This document shows, piece after piece, positions 6,765-15,144 of a stretch of 18,217 bases of DNA (position 1 is the stretch's first letter; each line of letters begins with the position of its first letter). The position numbers were made by a program, and so were the translations under genes. A model generated the notes under the pieces. That model was not told the origin of the DNA. It saw nothing but the letters and a program-made list of their open reading frames with translations, and ran no database searches. The stretch comes from Methylophaga sp. (lineage in GTDB: Bacteria > Pseudomonadota > Gammaproteobacteria > Nitrosococcales > Methylophagaceae), in NCBI GenBank assembly GCA_014762585.1, contig JABURN010000043.1, positions 1-18,217 on the forward strand. The letters are read 5' to 3'.

Positions 6765-8006
6765 GTGGCACAAGCGCAAGCAAGCAAGGCTAAAAAGGTC
6801 AAAGTCCCTGATATATACCTATGGCAAGGCACTAACAAACAAGGTCGCCGGGTCAAAGGTCAGTTAAGTGGTGACAATGTCAATCAGGTTCGTGCAGAAC
6901 TCAGACGACAGGGTATCGCACCGCTCAAGATCAAGAAAAAACCCAAAGACCTGTTTGCGCCCCGCAAGCCTAAAATCAAACCCGCTGATATCGCTATTTT
7001 TAGTCGGATGCTTGCAACCATGATGTCATCCGGTGTGCCTCTGATGCAGTCGTTACAGATCATCGGAGAGGGCCACGAAAACGCCAGTATGCAGGAAATG
7101 ATTCTGGCCATTAAATCCGATGTGGAATCGGGTACCAGTCTGGCTGATTCCCTAGCCAAATTCCCGCTTCACTTCGATGATCTCTATATCAACCTGGTTA
7201 ATGCGGGTGAGCAGTCCGGTACTTTGGAAACCCTGTTGCATGAAATCGCAACTTATCAGGAAAAAACCGAGGCACTGAAAGCCAAAATCAGAAAAGCGCT
7301 GGTATATCCAACCGCTATTATTGTGGTCGCTTTCATTGTTACCGCGATTCTGATGATCTTTGTAATTCCTCAGTTCCAATCGCTGTTCCAGGGCTTTGGT
7401 GCTGATTTGCCTGGGCTAACCAAGCTGGTAATCAGAGTCTCCGAAGTCTTTCAGGAAAAATGGTGGTTAATTTTCGGCATCATCATTGGTGTGGTGATGG
7501 GCTTTATGGCGGCCAAGAAACGTTCGCGTAAAGTACAGCATTTCCTGGACCGCATGCTCCTGAAAATGCCGGTTATCGGTGCCGTTATGACCAAAGCCGC
7601 AATCGCCCGTTTCTCGCGCACCTTCTCCACCATGTTTAAGGCAGGTGTACCAATGGTGGAAGCCATGACCTCCGTGGCCGGTGCCACTGGCAATATTGTC
7701 TACGGTGAGGCCACACTGGAAATGCGGGATGAAGTCTCCACGGGTACGCAACTGAACAAGGCCATGCTGGATACCGAACTATTTCCCAACATGGTGATTC
7801 AGATGACAGCCATCGGTGAAGAGTCAGGTTCTCTGGACTCCATGCTTGCCAAAGTGGCCGACTTCTTTGAGCGCGAAGTGGATGATGCCGTAGATAACAT
7901 GACAGCCTTGATGGAACCCATCATTATGGTTTTCCTCGGCGGGATTGTTGGTACGCTTGTTATTGCCATGTACCTGCCTATCTTCAAGCTCGGCGCAGCT
8001 ATCTGA
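6765..8006 (+). CDS. pilC: type IV pilus inner-membrane platform protein PilC
   Basis: Polytopic inner-membrane protein (GspF family) that couples PilB or PilT to pilin insertion. The 413-residue product has the two tandem T2SSF domains, about 75-200 and 275-400. Each begins with similar text (IFSRMLATMMSSGVPLMQSL and ARFSRTFSTMFKAGVPMVEA) and contains a glycine-rich turn (GEQSGTLE and GEESGSLD). Three membrane segments are visible: about 175-200, 225-245 and 378-400. The start is GTG at 6765, with AAGGAG (6752-6757) inside the end of pilB, so expression is coupled. The basic N-terminal tail (KAKKVKVPDIYLWQG) is typical. pilD starts 3 bases after its stop. Length and features are normal. Confidence 0.97.
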   Translation: MAQAQASKAKKVKVPDIYLWQGTNKQGRRVKGQLSGDNVNQVRAELRRQGIAPLKIKKKPKDLFAPRKPKIKPADIAIFSRMLATMMSSGVPLMQSLQIIGEGHENASMQEMILAIKSDVESGTSLADSLAKFPLHFDDLYINLVNAGEQSGTLETLLHEIATYQEKTEALKAKIRKALVYPTAIIVVAFIVTAILMIFVIPQFQSLFQGFGADLPGLTKLVIRVSEVFQEKWWLIFGIIIGVVMGFMAAKKRSRKVQHFLDRMLLKMPVIGAVMTKAAIARFSRTFSTMFKAGVPMVEAMTSVAGATGNIVYGEATLEMRDEVSTGTQLNKAMLDTELFPNMVIQMTAIGEESGSLDSMLAKVADFFEREVDDAVDNMTALMEPIIMVFLGGIVGTLVIAMYLPIFKLGAAI

Positions 8007-8009
8007 TTC

Positions 8010-8879
8010 ATGGAAGTCATTCAGTTCCTTAGTGCCTCGCCACTGGCATGGCTGACGGTATCACTTCTGCTTGGGCTCATGGTGGGTAGCTTTTTAAACG
8101 TTGTCATCTACCGTTTACCGGTTATGATGCAGCGCGAATGGGAAAGCCAATGTGCTGAACTGTCAGGGCAAACAACCACCGAGCAGTCGGTTTTCAATCT
8201 GTCGACACCACGTTCACGCTGCCCTCATTGCCAGCATGCCATCAGCGCCATCGAGAACATTCCGGTCATCAGTTATCTGTTCCTGAAAGGCCGTTGTCGT
8301 GGCTGTGGCGCCGGTATTTCAAAACGTTACCCCATTATCGAGGCACTCACTGGCCTGATGTCAGTCGTTGTGGCCTGGCATTTCGGTTTCAGTTGGGCCG
8401 GTTTTGGTGCGCTGATTTTGACCTGGTCCCTGATCGCACTGACCTTTATTGATCTCGACCATCAATTATTGCCGGATAAAATTACCTTGCCCCTGGTCTG
8501 GCTGGGCTTGCTTTTCAATTTGTTCGGCCAGTTCAGTGATCTGACCAGCAGTGTCATCGGCGCGATGGCAGGCTATCTGGTGCTGTGGTGTATTTACCAT
8601 CTGTTTCGGCTTATTACTGGCAAGGAAGGCATGGGCTACGGCGACTTTAAATTGCTTGCCGCACTCGGTGCCTGGATGGGCTGGCAATATCTGCCGATGA
8701 TTGTGCTGTTATCCTCTCTGGTGGGTGCTGTCGTAGGTATCAGCCTGGTTCTGCTCAAGAACCATCAGCGAGATATTCCGATTCCCTTCGGCCCCTATCT
8801 GGCTGCAGCCGGCTGGATTGCACTCATCTGGGGTGACAAGCTAAATCAACTCTATCTGGGCAGTGTCGGCCTGAGTTGA
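8010..8879 (+). CDS. pilD: prepilin leader peptidase / N-methyltransferase PilD
   Basis: Membrane aspartic protease that cleaves type IV prepilins and type II secretion pseudopilins after the glycine of the leader and then methylates the new N-terminus. The N-terminal methylation domain (GSFLNVVIYRLP) carries the two zinc CxxC pairs C71/C74 (CPHC) and C96/C99 (CRGC). The peptidase half contains the conserved aspartates in IDLDHQLLPD (148-156) and GYGD (D212). About seven to eight hydrophobic segments are evident in the 289 residues. A normal family motif KEGMGYGDFKLLAALGAW is split here as GMGYGD and LLAALGAW. The gene is coupled to pilC upstream, and its TGA shares a base with the coaE ATG. 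The pilBCD-coaE order is the standard gammaproteobacterial arrangement. Confidence 0.97.
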   Translation: MEVIQFLSASPLAWLTVSLLLGLMVGSFLNVVIYRLPVMMQREWESQCAELSGQTTTEQSVFNLSTPRSRCPHCQHAISAIENIPVISYLFLKGRCRGCGAGISKRYPIIEALTGLMSVVVAWHFGFSWAGFGALILTWSLIALTFIDLDHQLLPDKITLPLVWLGLLFNLFGQFSDLTSSVIGAMAGYLVLWCIYHLFRLITGKEGMGYGDFKLLAALGAWMGWQYLPMIVLLSSLVGAVVGISLVLLKNHQRDIPIPFGPYLAAAGWIALIWGDKLNQLYLGSVGLS

Positions 8880-9484
8880 TGACTTATAAGGTAGGACTTA
8901 CCGGTGGTGTTGCCTGTGGCAAGTCGACAGTCACTGATTTGTTTCAACAACTGGGTGCCACCATAATTGATGCCGATTTGATCGCCAGAGGCCTGCTGGA
9001 AAAAGGCACAGAAAGCTACCAGCAGGTTGTTACCTGTTTTGGTGAGGATGTTTTACTGCAGACTGGAGACATTGACCGTGCCTGGTTGCGGGCTCAAATT
9101 TTCAGTGACCACAAAGCCAAGCAGACTTTGGAAGAAATTATCCACCCCCGGGTCAGACAGCAGATGATCGCAGCAGTCAAAGACTGTGATGCGCCCTATT
9201 GCATTCTCTCGGTTCCCTTGCTGATTGAGGCTCAGATGCAGGACATGGTTGATCGCATCGTTGTCGTCGATGCCGACGAAAAAACCCAATTGCGACGCCT
9301 GATGGCCCGTGACAGGATCTCGGAAGCTGCCGCCATCCGCATGCTGCAAAGTCAGTGTCAGCGGGCTCAAAGACTTGCTGTTGCAGATGACATTATAGAC
9401 AACAGCCAGACCCTTGATTTGCTCCGACCACAGGTCGAACAATTACATCAGCAATATCTTGAGCTCGCAAAAAACACTAACTGA
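8879..9484 (+). CDS. coaE: dephospho-CoA kinase
   Basis: Phosphorylates the 3'-hydroxyl of dephospho-CoA with ATP, the last step of coenzyme A synthesis. The P-loop is GGVACGKS (9-16) and the CoA-binding start is DADLIARGLLEKG. IIHPRVRQQM and the conserved segment SVPLLIEA follow, then a lid region with RLMARDRISEAAAIRM. I use ATG 8879 (MTYKVGLTGG, 201 aa), which overlaps the pilD stop as TGATG; an in-frame TTG directly before it is less likely. Length and motifs are normal. Its position behind pilD is conserved in many gammaproteobacteria and probably reflects an old operon rather than a functional link with pili. Confidence 0.96.
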   Translation: MTYKVGLTGGVACGKSTVTDLFQQLGATIIDADLIARGLLEKGTESYQQVVTCFGEDVLLQTGDIDRAWLRAQIFSDHKAKQTLEEIIHPRVRQQMIAAVKDCDAPYCILSVPLLIEAQMQDMVDRIVVVDADEKTQLRRLMARDRISEAAAIRMLQSQCQRAQRLAVADDIIDNSQTLDLLRPQVEQLHQQYLELAKNTN

Positions 9485-9549
9485 GTTGCTAGGCCGGGCG
9501 CAGTCATGGACAATAAGGCCATTATTCCCTGTCTTAATATTTGGAAACC

Positions 9550-10320
9550 GTGTCAGACACTATTATTTTTGAGCAGCCACTGAACGAGCGCATCCGCACT
9601 TTCCTGCGGCTGGAATTCCTGTTCAAACGTGTCGACAATGCCCTGACCGGCCAATCTGAAATGCATCACCGTGATGCACTTGACGCCATGCTGAACATGC
9701 TCAGCGTATTCGAACGCAGCGATCTCAAACAGGAGTTAATGAAAGAGATCGAACGACTGTCGGCTAATCTCTCTGCGCTGGAAAACACGCCTGGCGTTGA
9801 TCGTGATGCGCTGGATGCCTTGCTGGGTGACTTGGATCAGAACCTGGATGCCTTGCACGTACAGAAAAGTGGCATCGGTCAGACTTTACGCGAAAATGAA
9901 TTTCTTTATGGCATTCGTCAGCGCTCCAGCATTCCCGGCGGCACCTGTGAATTCGATTTGCCGGCCTATCATTTCTGGCTGCAACATACTGCACCGGAAA
10001 TACGTAGTGAGCAGTGCCAGTCCTGGCTCAATGAATTTAACTCAGTGCGAAATGCCGTTAATATGAGCTTGCGTTTGATTCGCGGCAGTGTCGGTTTTCG
10101 AGAGGAAAGCGCAGAAGACGGCTTTTACCAGCGCAGTCTGGACAGTAACCAGCCCTATCAGCTGATTAGGGTGCAAATCCCTAACAGCGTCAGCTATTTC
10201 CCCGAAGTTAGTGGCGGCAAGCATCGCTTCACTGTCCGTTTTATGGAATTTGATATTAATCAGCGACCGCAGCAGGCTCGTGAGCCCGTCAATTTCAGGC
10301 TCAGCTGCTGTGCGATGTAA
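9550..10320 (+). CDS. zapD: cell division protein ZapD (DUF1342)
   Basis: FtsZ-associated protein that cross-links protofilaments and stabilises the division ring. The family start (FEQPLNERIRTFLRLEFLF) and later landmarks (SIPGGTCEFDLPAYHFWL, and FMEFD near the C-terminus) are clear. The start codon is uncertain: no ATG fits. GTG at 9550 gives MSDTIIFEQPLNERIR (256 aa), closest to known family starts, but the only GGA is four bases upstream. TTG at 9541 would add three residues and has no Shine-Dalgarno sequence. This weak initiation region follows a 65-base gap after coaE. Expression may thus be set low. The yacG stop-to-start spacing downstream is 3 bases. Confidence 0.93.
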   Translation: MSDTIIFEQPLNERIRTFLRLEFLFKRVDNALTGQSEMHHRDALDAMLNMLSVFERSDLKQELMKEIERLSANLSALENTPGVDRDALDALLGDLDQNLDALHVQKSGIGQTLRENEFLYGIRQRSSIPGGTCEFDLPAYHFWLQHTAPEIRSEQCQSWLNEFNSVRNAVNMSLRLIRGSVGFREESAEDGFYQRSLDSNQPYQLIRVQIPNSVSYFPEVSGGKHRFTVRFMEFDINQRPQQAREPVNFRLSCCAM

Positions 10321-10323
10321 TCT

Positions 10324-10509
10324 ATGGTCACAACAGTCAATTGCCCGCAATGCGGAAAATCTGTCCCCTGGCAGGACGATCAGAAATGGAAACCCTTCTG
10401 CAGTGAACGCTGCAAATTGATTGATCTTGGGGAATGGGCTTCAGAGGGCCATCGTATCGCTGGTGAACCGGTTATCGATCCGGATCAGGATCCGGAAGCT
10501 TTTCACTAG
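10324..10509 (+). CDS. yacG: DNA gyrase inhibitor YacG (zinc-binding)
   Basis: A 61-residue treble-clef zinc protein. The metal ligands are C7 and C10 (CPQCGK) and C26 and C30 (FCSERCK), followed by the family tail [18 protein letters not shown]. YacG binds the GyrB subunit of gyrase and blocks DNA binding in E. coli. It follows zapD by three bases, the usual zapD-yacG pair. Its TAG interlocks with the stop codon of the convergent mutT gene, a four-base overlap with no space for a separate terminator. Confidence 0.96.
   Translation: MVTTVNCPQCGKSVPWQDDQKWKPFCSERCKLIDLGEWASEGHRIAGEPVIDPDQDPEAFH
10479..10503 (+). terminator. weak terminator-like hairpin inside the end of yacG
   Basis: TCCGGAT (10479-10485), loop CAGG and ATCCGGA (10490-10496) form a perfect 7-bp stem, followed after three bases by four T residues. 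It lies within the coding sequence, just before the convergent stop codons. It could end plus-strand transcription before it runs into mutT, but the T run is short. Confidence 0.3.
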
Positions 10510-10901
10510 AATGCGGTTTGTTTCAGCGCTTCAATAATCGCCAGATTGGCCGCAGGAAAGTCTTCAGCCTGCAAATCTTTTACTGCCTGCCAGCGTAAGG
10601 GCTGACCTTCCTTACCGCTGGGCTCACCGCTGAAACGCGACACCAGCCAGACATCAAGACTGACCTGTTTATCACCGTAATCATGGTCGATGCGGACAAA
10701 AGGCTCAGCCTGCTCCACCCGCACACCCAACTCTTCATGAACCTCGCGTTTCAGGGCTTCCAGCATGGTTTCTTCCGCCTCGCGCTTGCCGCCGGGGAAC
10801 TCCCACAGGCCACCCTGATGTTGATGCGGCTGGCGCCAGCTGGTCAGGACTTTCTGCTCTTCACTGAGCATCACCGCTACAGCCACTTCGATTTGTTTCA
10901 T
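10506..10901 (-). CDS. mutT: 8-oxo-dGTP diphosphatase MutT (Nudix)
   Basis: Hydrolyses oxidised purine nucleoside triphosphates (8-oxo-dGTP) and so prevents A:T to C:G mutations. The full Nudix box G-x5-E-x7-REVHEELGV is present at residues 38-60, and the upstream WEFPGGKR (33-40) is the MutT-type substrate segment. At 131 residues it matches the single-domain enzyme; the ThiE-like C-terminal extension found in some proteobacterial MutT proteins is absent. It starts inside the end of the zf-CHCC gene (four-base ATGA overlap), so it is probably the last gene of the fmdB-aspS-nadA transcription unit. A related Nudix hydrolase cannot be fully excluded, but the position next to yacG is the usual one for mutT. 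Confidence 0.92.
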   Translation of the reverse strand: MKQIEVAVAVMLSEEQKVLTSWRQPHQHQGGLWEFPGGKREAEETMLEALKREVHEELGVRVEQAEPFVRIDHDYGDKQVSLDVWLVSRFSGEPSGKEGQPLRWQAVKDLQAEDFPAANLAIIEALKQTAF

Positions 10902-11092
10902 GCAGCGTGCTCTTTCAATACATAAATAGCGCCGCAGTAGGGGCAGCGCTCTTCGCCGGACTCTTCTATCGGCAGATAGACTCTCGGGTGAGCATTCCAG
11001 GCGGGCATATCAGGCATCGGGCAGGACAGCGGCAAATCCTTGTGAGTGACTTCATATCGCTGTTCGGTACATGCGGGTCGTTGCTCTGCCAT
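10898..11092 (-). CDS. zf-CHCC zinc-finger domain protein, 64 aa
   Basis: Small protein of the zf-CHCC family, related to the zinc-binding part of the NDUFS6 subunit of complex I. The four metal ligands are C24, H35, C50 and C53 (SCPMPDMPAWNAH, then CPYCGAIY). HPRVYLPI before the second pair is the family signature. The role in bacteria is not established. It begins 14 bases after the nadA stop and overlaps mutT by four bases. Length is normal for the family. Confidence 0.9.
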   Translation of the reverse strand: MAEQRPACTEQRYEVTHKDLPLSCPMPDMPAWNAHPRVYLPIEESGEERCPYCGAIYVLKEHAA

Positions 11093-11106
11093 GCCGCCTC
11101 CAGAGT

Positions 11107-12213
11107 TTAGATAGGTAATGACAGCATTCTGTCCAATGCAAGTTTAGCTTCTTTGGCTGTCTGAGTGTCAACCGAGACCTGGTTGACCACATGTCCCTCT
11201 ACCAGGTTTTCCAGTACCCACAGGAGATGTTGCGGATCGGTGCGGAACATGGTCGAACACATGCAGACGGTCGGTGACATGAAGTGCACAGATTTCCCCT
11301 CAGGCTGGAAACGCTCATTAAGCCTGTTGACCAGATTCAGTTCAGTTCCCACCAGCCAGCGTGTGCCCGGTTCGCTGTTAGCGATAGTATTGACGATATA
11401 TTCGGTCGAACCGACATAATCCGATTTCTGGCAGACTTCAAAACTGCATTCCGGATGTGAAATCACCTTGGTTTCCGGATATTTTTCCAGGAAGTTATCA
11501 ATCTGTACCGGCTGGAACATCTGATGCACGGAACAGAAGCCTTTCCACAAAATCATTTTGGCATTACGCAGCTCTTCCGGCGTCAGGCCGCCCATCGGCT
11601 TATCAAAATCCCAGACCACCATTTCTTCCAGAGGAATACCCATCTTGTAGCCGGTATTACGTCCCAGATGCTGGTCAGGGAAGAACAGGACTTTCTCACG
11701 CTGATTGAAGGCCCAGTCCAGAACATGGGGTGCGTTAGTCGAGGTACAGACTATGCCACCGTGTTTACCGCAGAACGATTTCAGATCGGCCGCTGAGTTG
11801 ATGTAGGTAATCGGGGTCACCAACTCTTCCGGGTCGAACACTGCCTTCATTTCTTCCCAGGCACGATCGACGTTAACACGGTTGGCCATATCCGCCATAG
11901 AGCAACCGGCGGCCATATCGGGAAGAATCGCAACCTGATCGGGCCTTGACAGGATATCCGCGACCTCAGCCATAAAGTGCACACCACAGAATACGATGTA
12001 TTTTGCATCGGAATCTGCCGCATTGCGTGACAGTTTCAGCGAGTCGCCGGAAAAATCAGCATGCTTGAACACTTCATTACGCTGATAGTGATGCCCCAGA
12101 ATGATGAGGTCATCACCCAGTTTCTTTTTGGCCTCGATGATACGGGCTTCGCAGGTTTCATCATCCAGCGAAAAGTACTCATCAAACGGAATTTCTGTTT
12201 CGGCCACAATCAT
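11107..12213 (-). CDS. nadA: quinolinate synthase A
   Basis: [4Fe-4S] enzyme that condenses iminoaspartate with dihydroxyacetone phosphate to quinolinate in de novo NAD synthesis. The 368-residue product shows the three-fold repeat signatures: ILGHHYQRNEV (38-48), FCGVHFMAE (75-83), CTSTNAPHVLDWAF (156-169), SHPECSFEVC (252-261). Likely cluster ligands are C104 (AAGCSMAD), C227 (WKGFCSVH) and C317 or C319 (TVCMCSTM). The length resembles the longer NadA form (as in Bacillus) more than the 347-residue E. coli form; this comparison is from memory. ATG 12213 has GGGAGA just upstream and begins 13 bases after aspS. nadB and nadC are not in the window. Confidence 0.97.
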   Translation of the reverse strand: MIVAETEIPFDEYFSLDDETCEARIIEAKKKLGDDLIILGHHYQRNEVFKHADFSGDSLKLSRNAADSDAKYIVFCGVHFMAEVADILSRPDQVAILPDMAAGCSMADMANRVNVDRAWEEMKAVFDPEELVTPITYINSAADLKSFCGKHGGIVCTSTNAPHVLDWAFNQREKVLFFPDQHLGRNTGYKMGIPLEEMVVWDFDKPMGGLTPEELRNAKMILWKGFCSVHQMFQPVQIDNFLEKYPETKVISHPECSFEVCQKSDYVGSTEYIVNTIANSEPGTRWLVGTELNLVNRLNERFQPEGKSVHFMSPTVCMCSTMFRTDPQHLLWVLENLVEGHVVNQVSVDTQTAKEAKLALDRMLSLPI

Positions 12214-12226
12214 GTTTGTCTCCCTG

Positions 12227-14014
12227 TTACTGGGTCTCTGCGTTAGGCAATTTTCGCAAACGAATGTTCAGTTCGCGAAGCTGCTCATCCGCAATTTCAC
12301 TCGGAGCGTCGGTCAACAGACAGCTGGCTGACTGGGTTTTGGGGAACGCCATCACATCACGAATCGACGCCGAGCCGGTCATCAGCATCACCAGACGATC
12401 CAGACCAAAGGCCAGACCACCATGCGGCGGACAACCGTACTTCAGTGCTTCCAGCAGGAAGCCGAATTTATCTTTGGCTTCTTCTTCACCGATGCCGAGC
12501 AGTTCAAACACTTTTTTCTGCACCTCGGTCTGGTGAATACGAATCGAACCACCGCCCAGTTCGGTACCATTCAGGACCATATCGTAGGCACGTGACAGGC
12601 AGTTTTCCGGGTCCTTCTCCAACAGTTCGATATCCGACTCTCTCGGTGCGGTGAACGGATGATGCAGGGCATACCAGCGGTTGGTTTTGTCGTCCCACTC
12701 AAACATTGGGAAGGCAACAACCCACAATGGACGCCAGCCTTTTTCGACCATGTCCAGATCATGGCCCAGTTTGACACGTAGCGCACCCAGCGCCTCATTG
12801 ACGATAGTCGCTTTGTCGGCACCGAAGAACACCAGATCACCGGTTTGTGCTTCAACCCGCTGCATGATGGCGTCGACAACTTCATCCGGCAGGAATTTCA
12901 GAATCGGTGACTGCAGACCTTCGCGTCCTGCTGCCAGATCATTGACCTTGATATAGGCAAGCCCTTTCGCACCGTAGATGCCTACAAACTTGGTGTAATC
13001 ATCAATTTCTTTACGCGTCAGTTCATTGCCACCCGGCACTTTCAGTGCCGCCACCCGACCGCGTTCATCATTGGCAGGACCGGAAAAGACCTTGAAGTCC
13101 ACGGCTTTCATCAGGTCGCTGACTTCGACCAGCTCCAGCGGAATACGTAGATCCGGTTTGTCGCTACCAAAACGCGCCATCGCCTCCGCATAGGTCATGC
13201 GTGGGAACGGATTCGGCAGGGCCTCTTCAAGCACATTGGCAAACAGGCTGCGGATCAATTCTTCCATCAGCGACATGAATTCTTCTTCGTCGACAAATGA
13301 AGTCTCGATATCGAGCTGAGTGAATTCCGGCTGGCGATCGGCACGCAAATCTTCGTCACGGAAACAGCGAACGACCTGATAGTAGCGATCCATGCCCGAC
13401 ATCATCAGCAATTGTTTGAACAACTGCGGGGACTGAGGCAAAGCGAAAAACTCACCAGGATGAGTTCGACTTGGAACCAGGTAGTCACGCGCGCCTTCCG
13501 GGGTCGCTTTGGTCAGGATTGGAGTTTCGATATCCATGAAACCATGGTCATCGAGGAAATTACGCAGATGACGGGTGATCTGGGCGCGCATGCGCAGACG
13601 CTGTAGCATTTCAGGACGACGCAGGTCGATATAGCGATGACGCAGACGGATGTCTTCGTTGACATCAAGCAGCTCGTTCAGAGGGAACGGCGGGGTTTCA
13701 GAGGTGTTCAGAATCTCAAGCTTTTTGGCAATGATTTCAATCTTGCCACTTCTGAGGTCAGGGTTATCACTGCCGGCAGGCCGCAGATTAACCTTACCTT
13801 CGATTTGCAATACGTACTCGCTGCGGACGCGCTCAGCAACAGCAAAGCTCTCTGCGTCTTCAGGGTTACACACCACCTGAACCAGACCTTCACGGTCCCG
13901 CAAGTCGATAAAGATAACCCCACCATGGTCACGTCGACGATGCATCCAACCGACGACGGTGACTGATTGCCCCTCCAGTGTTTCGTTAACTTCGCCGCAA
14001 TAATGGCTACGCAT
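12227..14014 (-). CDS. aspS: aspartyl-tRNA synthetase, probably non-discriminating
   Basis: Class IIb synthetase that charges tRNA-Asp. The open frame extends to 14131, but the true start is ATG 14014 ([10 protein letters not shown], 595 aa), with GGGAAAG upstream. Domains: N-terminal OB-fold anticodon-binding domain (1-110); catalytic core with motif 1 ([23 protein letters not shown] in part), motif 2 ([21 protein letters not shown]), a bacterial GAD insertion (about 290-420) and motif 3 ([12 protein letters not shown]). The anticodon-recognition region has H30 (RRRDHGG) and G81 (RPAGS). These match the residues reported for non-discriminating AspRS of Pseudomonas aeruginosa (H31, G81), rather than the RRRDLG form of E. 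coli. The enzyme may therefore also make Asp-tRNA-Asn for GatCAB. Motif 2 and motif 1 strings are longer in the protein than quoted. Confidence 0.97.
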   Translation of the reverse strand: MRSHYCGEVNETLEGQSVTVVGWMHRRRDHGGVIFIDLRDREGLVQVVCNPEDAESFAVAERVRSEYVLQIEGKVNLRPAGSDNPDLRSGKIEIIAKKLEILNTSETPPFPLNELLDVNEDIRLRHRYIDLRRPEMLQRLRMRAQITRHLRNFLDDHGFMDIETPILTKATPEGARDYLVPSRTHPGEFFALPQSPQLFKQLLMMSGMDRYYQVVRCFRDEDLRADRQPEFTQLDIETSFVDEEEFMSLMEELIRSLFANVLEEALPNPFPRMTYAEAMARFGSDKPDLRIPLELVEVSDLMKAVDFKVFSGPANDERGRVAALKVPGGNELTRKEIDDYTKFVGIYGAKGLAYIKVNDLAAGREGLQSPILKFLPDEVVDAIMQRVEAQTGDLVFFGADKATIVNEALGALRVKLGHDLDMVEKGWRPLWVVAFPMFEWDDKTNRWYALHHPFTAPRESDIELLEKDPENCLSRAYDMVLNGTELGGGSIRIHQTEVQKKVFELLGIGEEEAKDKFGFLLEALKYGCPPHGGLAFGLDRLVMLMTGSASIRDVMAFPKTQSASCLLTDAPSEIADEQLRELNIRLRKLPNAETQ

Positions 14015-14025
14015 AAACTTTCCCA

Positions 14026-14071
14026 ATCTTGTTATATCTTGTTTCTGAATCTGTTCCGTATGAATCGGAAC
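14026..14071 (-). promoter_or_regulatory. hairpin and direct repeat in the aspS leader
   Basis: The 61-base gap between DUF502 and aspS contains GTTCCG (14053-14058) and CGGAAC (14066-14071), a perfect 6-bp inverted repeat with a seven-base loop. It also contains two copies of ATCTTGTT (14026-14033 and 14036-14043, plus-strand reading), exactly 10 bases apart. The spacing of one helical turn could suit a DNA-binding dimer, or the set could act in the RNA leader. Function is unknown. Confidence 0.3.
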
Positions 14072-14075
14072 CCTA

Positions 14076-14705
14076 TTATTGTTGCTGGGCCTGCTCTCTG
14101 AGTAAGGCCTCTTTCTGCCAGTCGGGCACAACCGTGCCCATAGAGATAATCATTTTCAGACCCTGCTCAACCGGCATATCCAGGTAAACCACCTCATGCT
14201 CGGGCACCATCAGCACAAAGCCTGAGGTCGGGTTGGGTGTGGTCGGGATAAAAACACCGATCACATCGGACTCCGTTTTTTGCTGCACCTCACCCAGTTG
14301 GTCCGTCGTCATAAAAGCGAGACTCCAGACACCCCGGCGCGGATACTCCACCAGTAATACACGGCGGAACGACTTGGCATCCGTGGCCAGTACCGCTTCC
14401 ATGATCTGCTTCACGCCGGCATATAATGTTCGCACCAGCGGAATCCGAGACAATAATGACTCCCAGGCACTCACTAGACGTCGGCCCAGCAGGTTGGCGA
14501 CGATCATACCGGTTGCCAGCACCAGAATCACTGCCAGCAAAACGCCCAGACCGGGTATGTGAAAGCCCAGCAGATTATCCGGCTGATAAGCTTCCGGTAA
14601 TAACAACAAGGTGTTATCCAGGAAGCCGACGATAGCACGAATTACCAGAAATGTGATGCCCAGCGGCATCCACACCAATAAGCCGGCTATCAGATATTTA
14701 CGCAT
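14076..14705 (-). CDS. DUF502 family inner-membrane protein
   Basis: A 209-residue membrane protein of the DUF502 family, often found beside aspS. The N-terminus [21 protein letters not shown] is the first membrane segment (about 4-28). A second segment lies at about 50-75 ([25 protein letters not shown] split around G52). The soluble part carries the family motifs [37 protein letters not shown] and VPDWQKE-like end text. Related proteins in plants (LCV/COV) affect vascular patterning; the bacterial role is unknown. It begins 12 bases after the fmdB-like gene and is probably co-transcribed with aspS. Confidence 0.9.
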   Translation of the reverse strand: MRKYLIAGLLVWMPLGITFLVIRAIVGFLDNTLLLLPEAYQPDNLLGFHIPGLGVLLAVILVLATGMIVANLLGRRLVSAWESLLSRIPLVRTLYAGVKQIMEAVLATDAKSFRRVLLVEYPRRGVWSLAFMTTDQLGEVQQKTESDVIGVFIPTTPNPTSGFVLMVPEHEVVYLDMPVEQGLKMIISMGTVVPDWQKEALLREQAQQQ

Positions 14706-14717
14706 TAATCAGCGCTG

Positions 14718-14993
14718 TTAGTGACAGCCGCAACCTGAACCACAGGCAGCGGCTTCAGGCTTTTTTGCGCTATCTGCCGAGCTGCCGCTTTCTGCCAGGT
14801 TACGTTTACTGCCGGTTTTAAAGTCAGTCTCATACCAGCCCTGGCCTTTGAGCCGGAAACCTGCCGCTGACACCAGCTTACGTAAATCCGGTGCCTCACA
14901 GGCAGGACAGTGAACCAGTGGTTCATCGCTGATTTTCTGCAGCGCCTCAAACTCATGGTTACAGGCATCACAACGATATTCATAGAGCGGCAT
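14718..14993 (-). CDS. FmdB-family zinc ribbon protein
   Basis: A 91-residue protein with the FmdB/CxxC regulatory-protein zinc ribbon: MPLYEYRCDACNHEFE at the start, ligands C8/C11 and C29/C32 (CPAC). The segment KLVSAAGFRLKGQGWYETDFK is typical of the proteobacterial subgroup that precedes DUF502-aspS. The C-terminus ends in a Cys/Gly-rich tail (CGSGCGCH) that might bind metal. The family is annotated as a putative regulator of amidase genes, but the role here is unknown. It is the first gene of the probable six-gene minus-strand operon. Confidence 0.93.
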   Translation of the reverse strand: MPLYEYRCDACNHEFEALQKISDEPLVHCPACEAPDLRKLVSAAGFRLKGQGWYETDFKTGSKRNLAESGSSADSAKKPEAAACGSGCGCH

Positions 14994-15050
14994 GCTATTA
15001 TCCTCACACTAGCCATCAATTCACTGTCAAAGTGTGGCTTCAAAGCCTTT

Positions 15051-15079
15051 TTTCAAGTACTAAACCTGTTAATTATAAC
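15051..15079 (+). promoter_or_regulatory. possible divergent promoter region for the Atm1-type exporter and fmdB
   Basis: In the 151-base divergent gap, TATAAC (15074-15079, five of six to -10) stands 17 bases after TTTCAA (15051-15056, a weak -35) on the plus strand. The overlapping text reads TATAAT on the minus strand (15077-15072), without a good -35 box. A perfect TTGACA on the minus strand (15030-15025) has no -10 at correct spacing. CACACT (15005-15010) and AGTGTG (15031-15036) form a small inverted repeat near the fmdB start. Confidence 0.3.
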
Positions 15080-15144
15080 CAAAAAATTTCAGCCTCGCCG
15101 AAACGCTTTTCCAGCAGATAAAGGATTCGGCTACACTGCCGGGT

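Noticed and set aside
14014..14131. The 39-codon upstream extension of aspS.
   Set aside because: It overlaps the 3' end of the DUF502 gene in another frame and has no family similarity; MRSHYCG is the standard start.
15035..15052. GGCTTCAAAGCC followed by T6 on the plus strand, like a terminator.
   Set aside because: The effective stem is four or five pairs and no plus-strand gene precedes it; it lies in a divergent promoter region.
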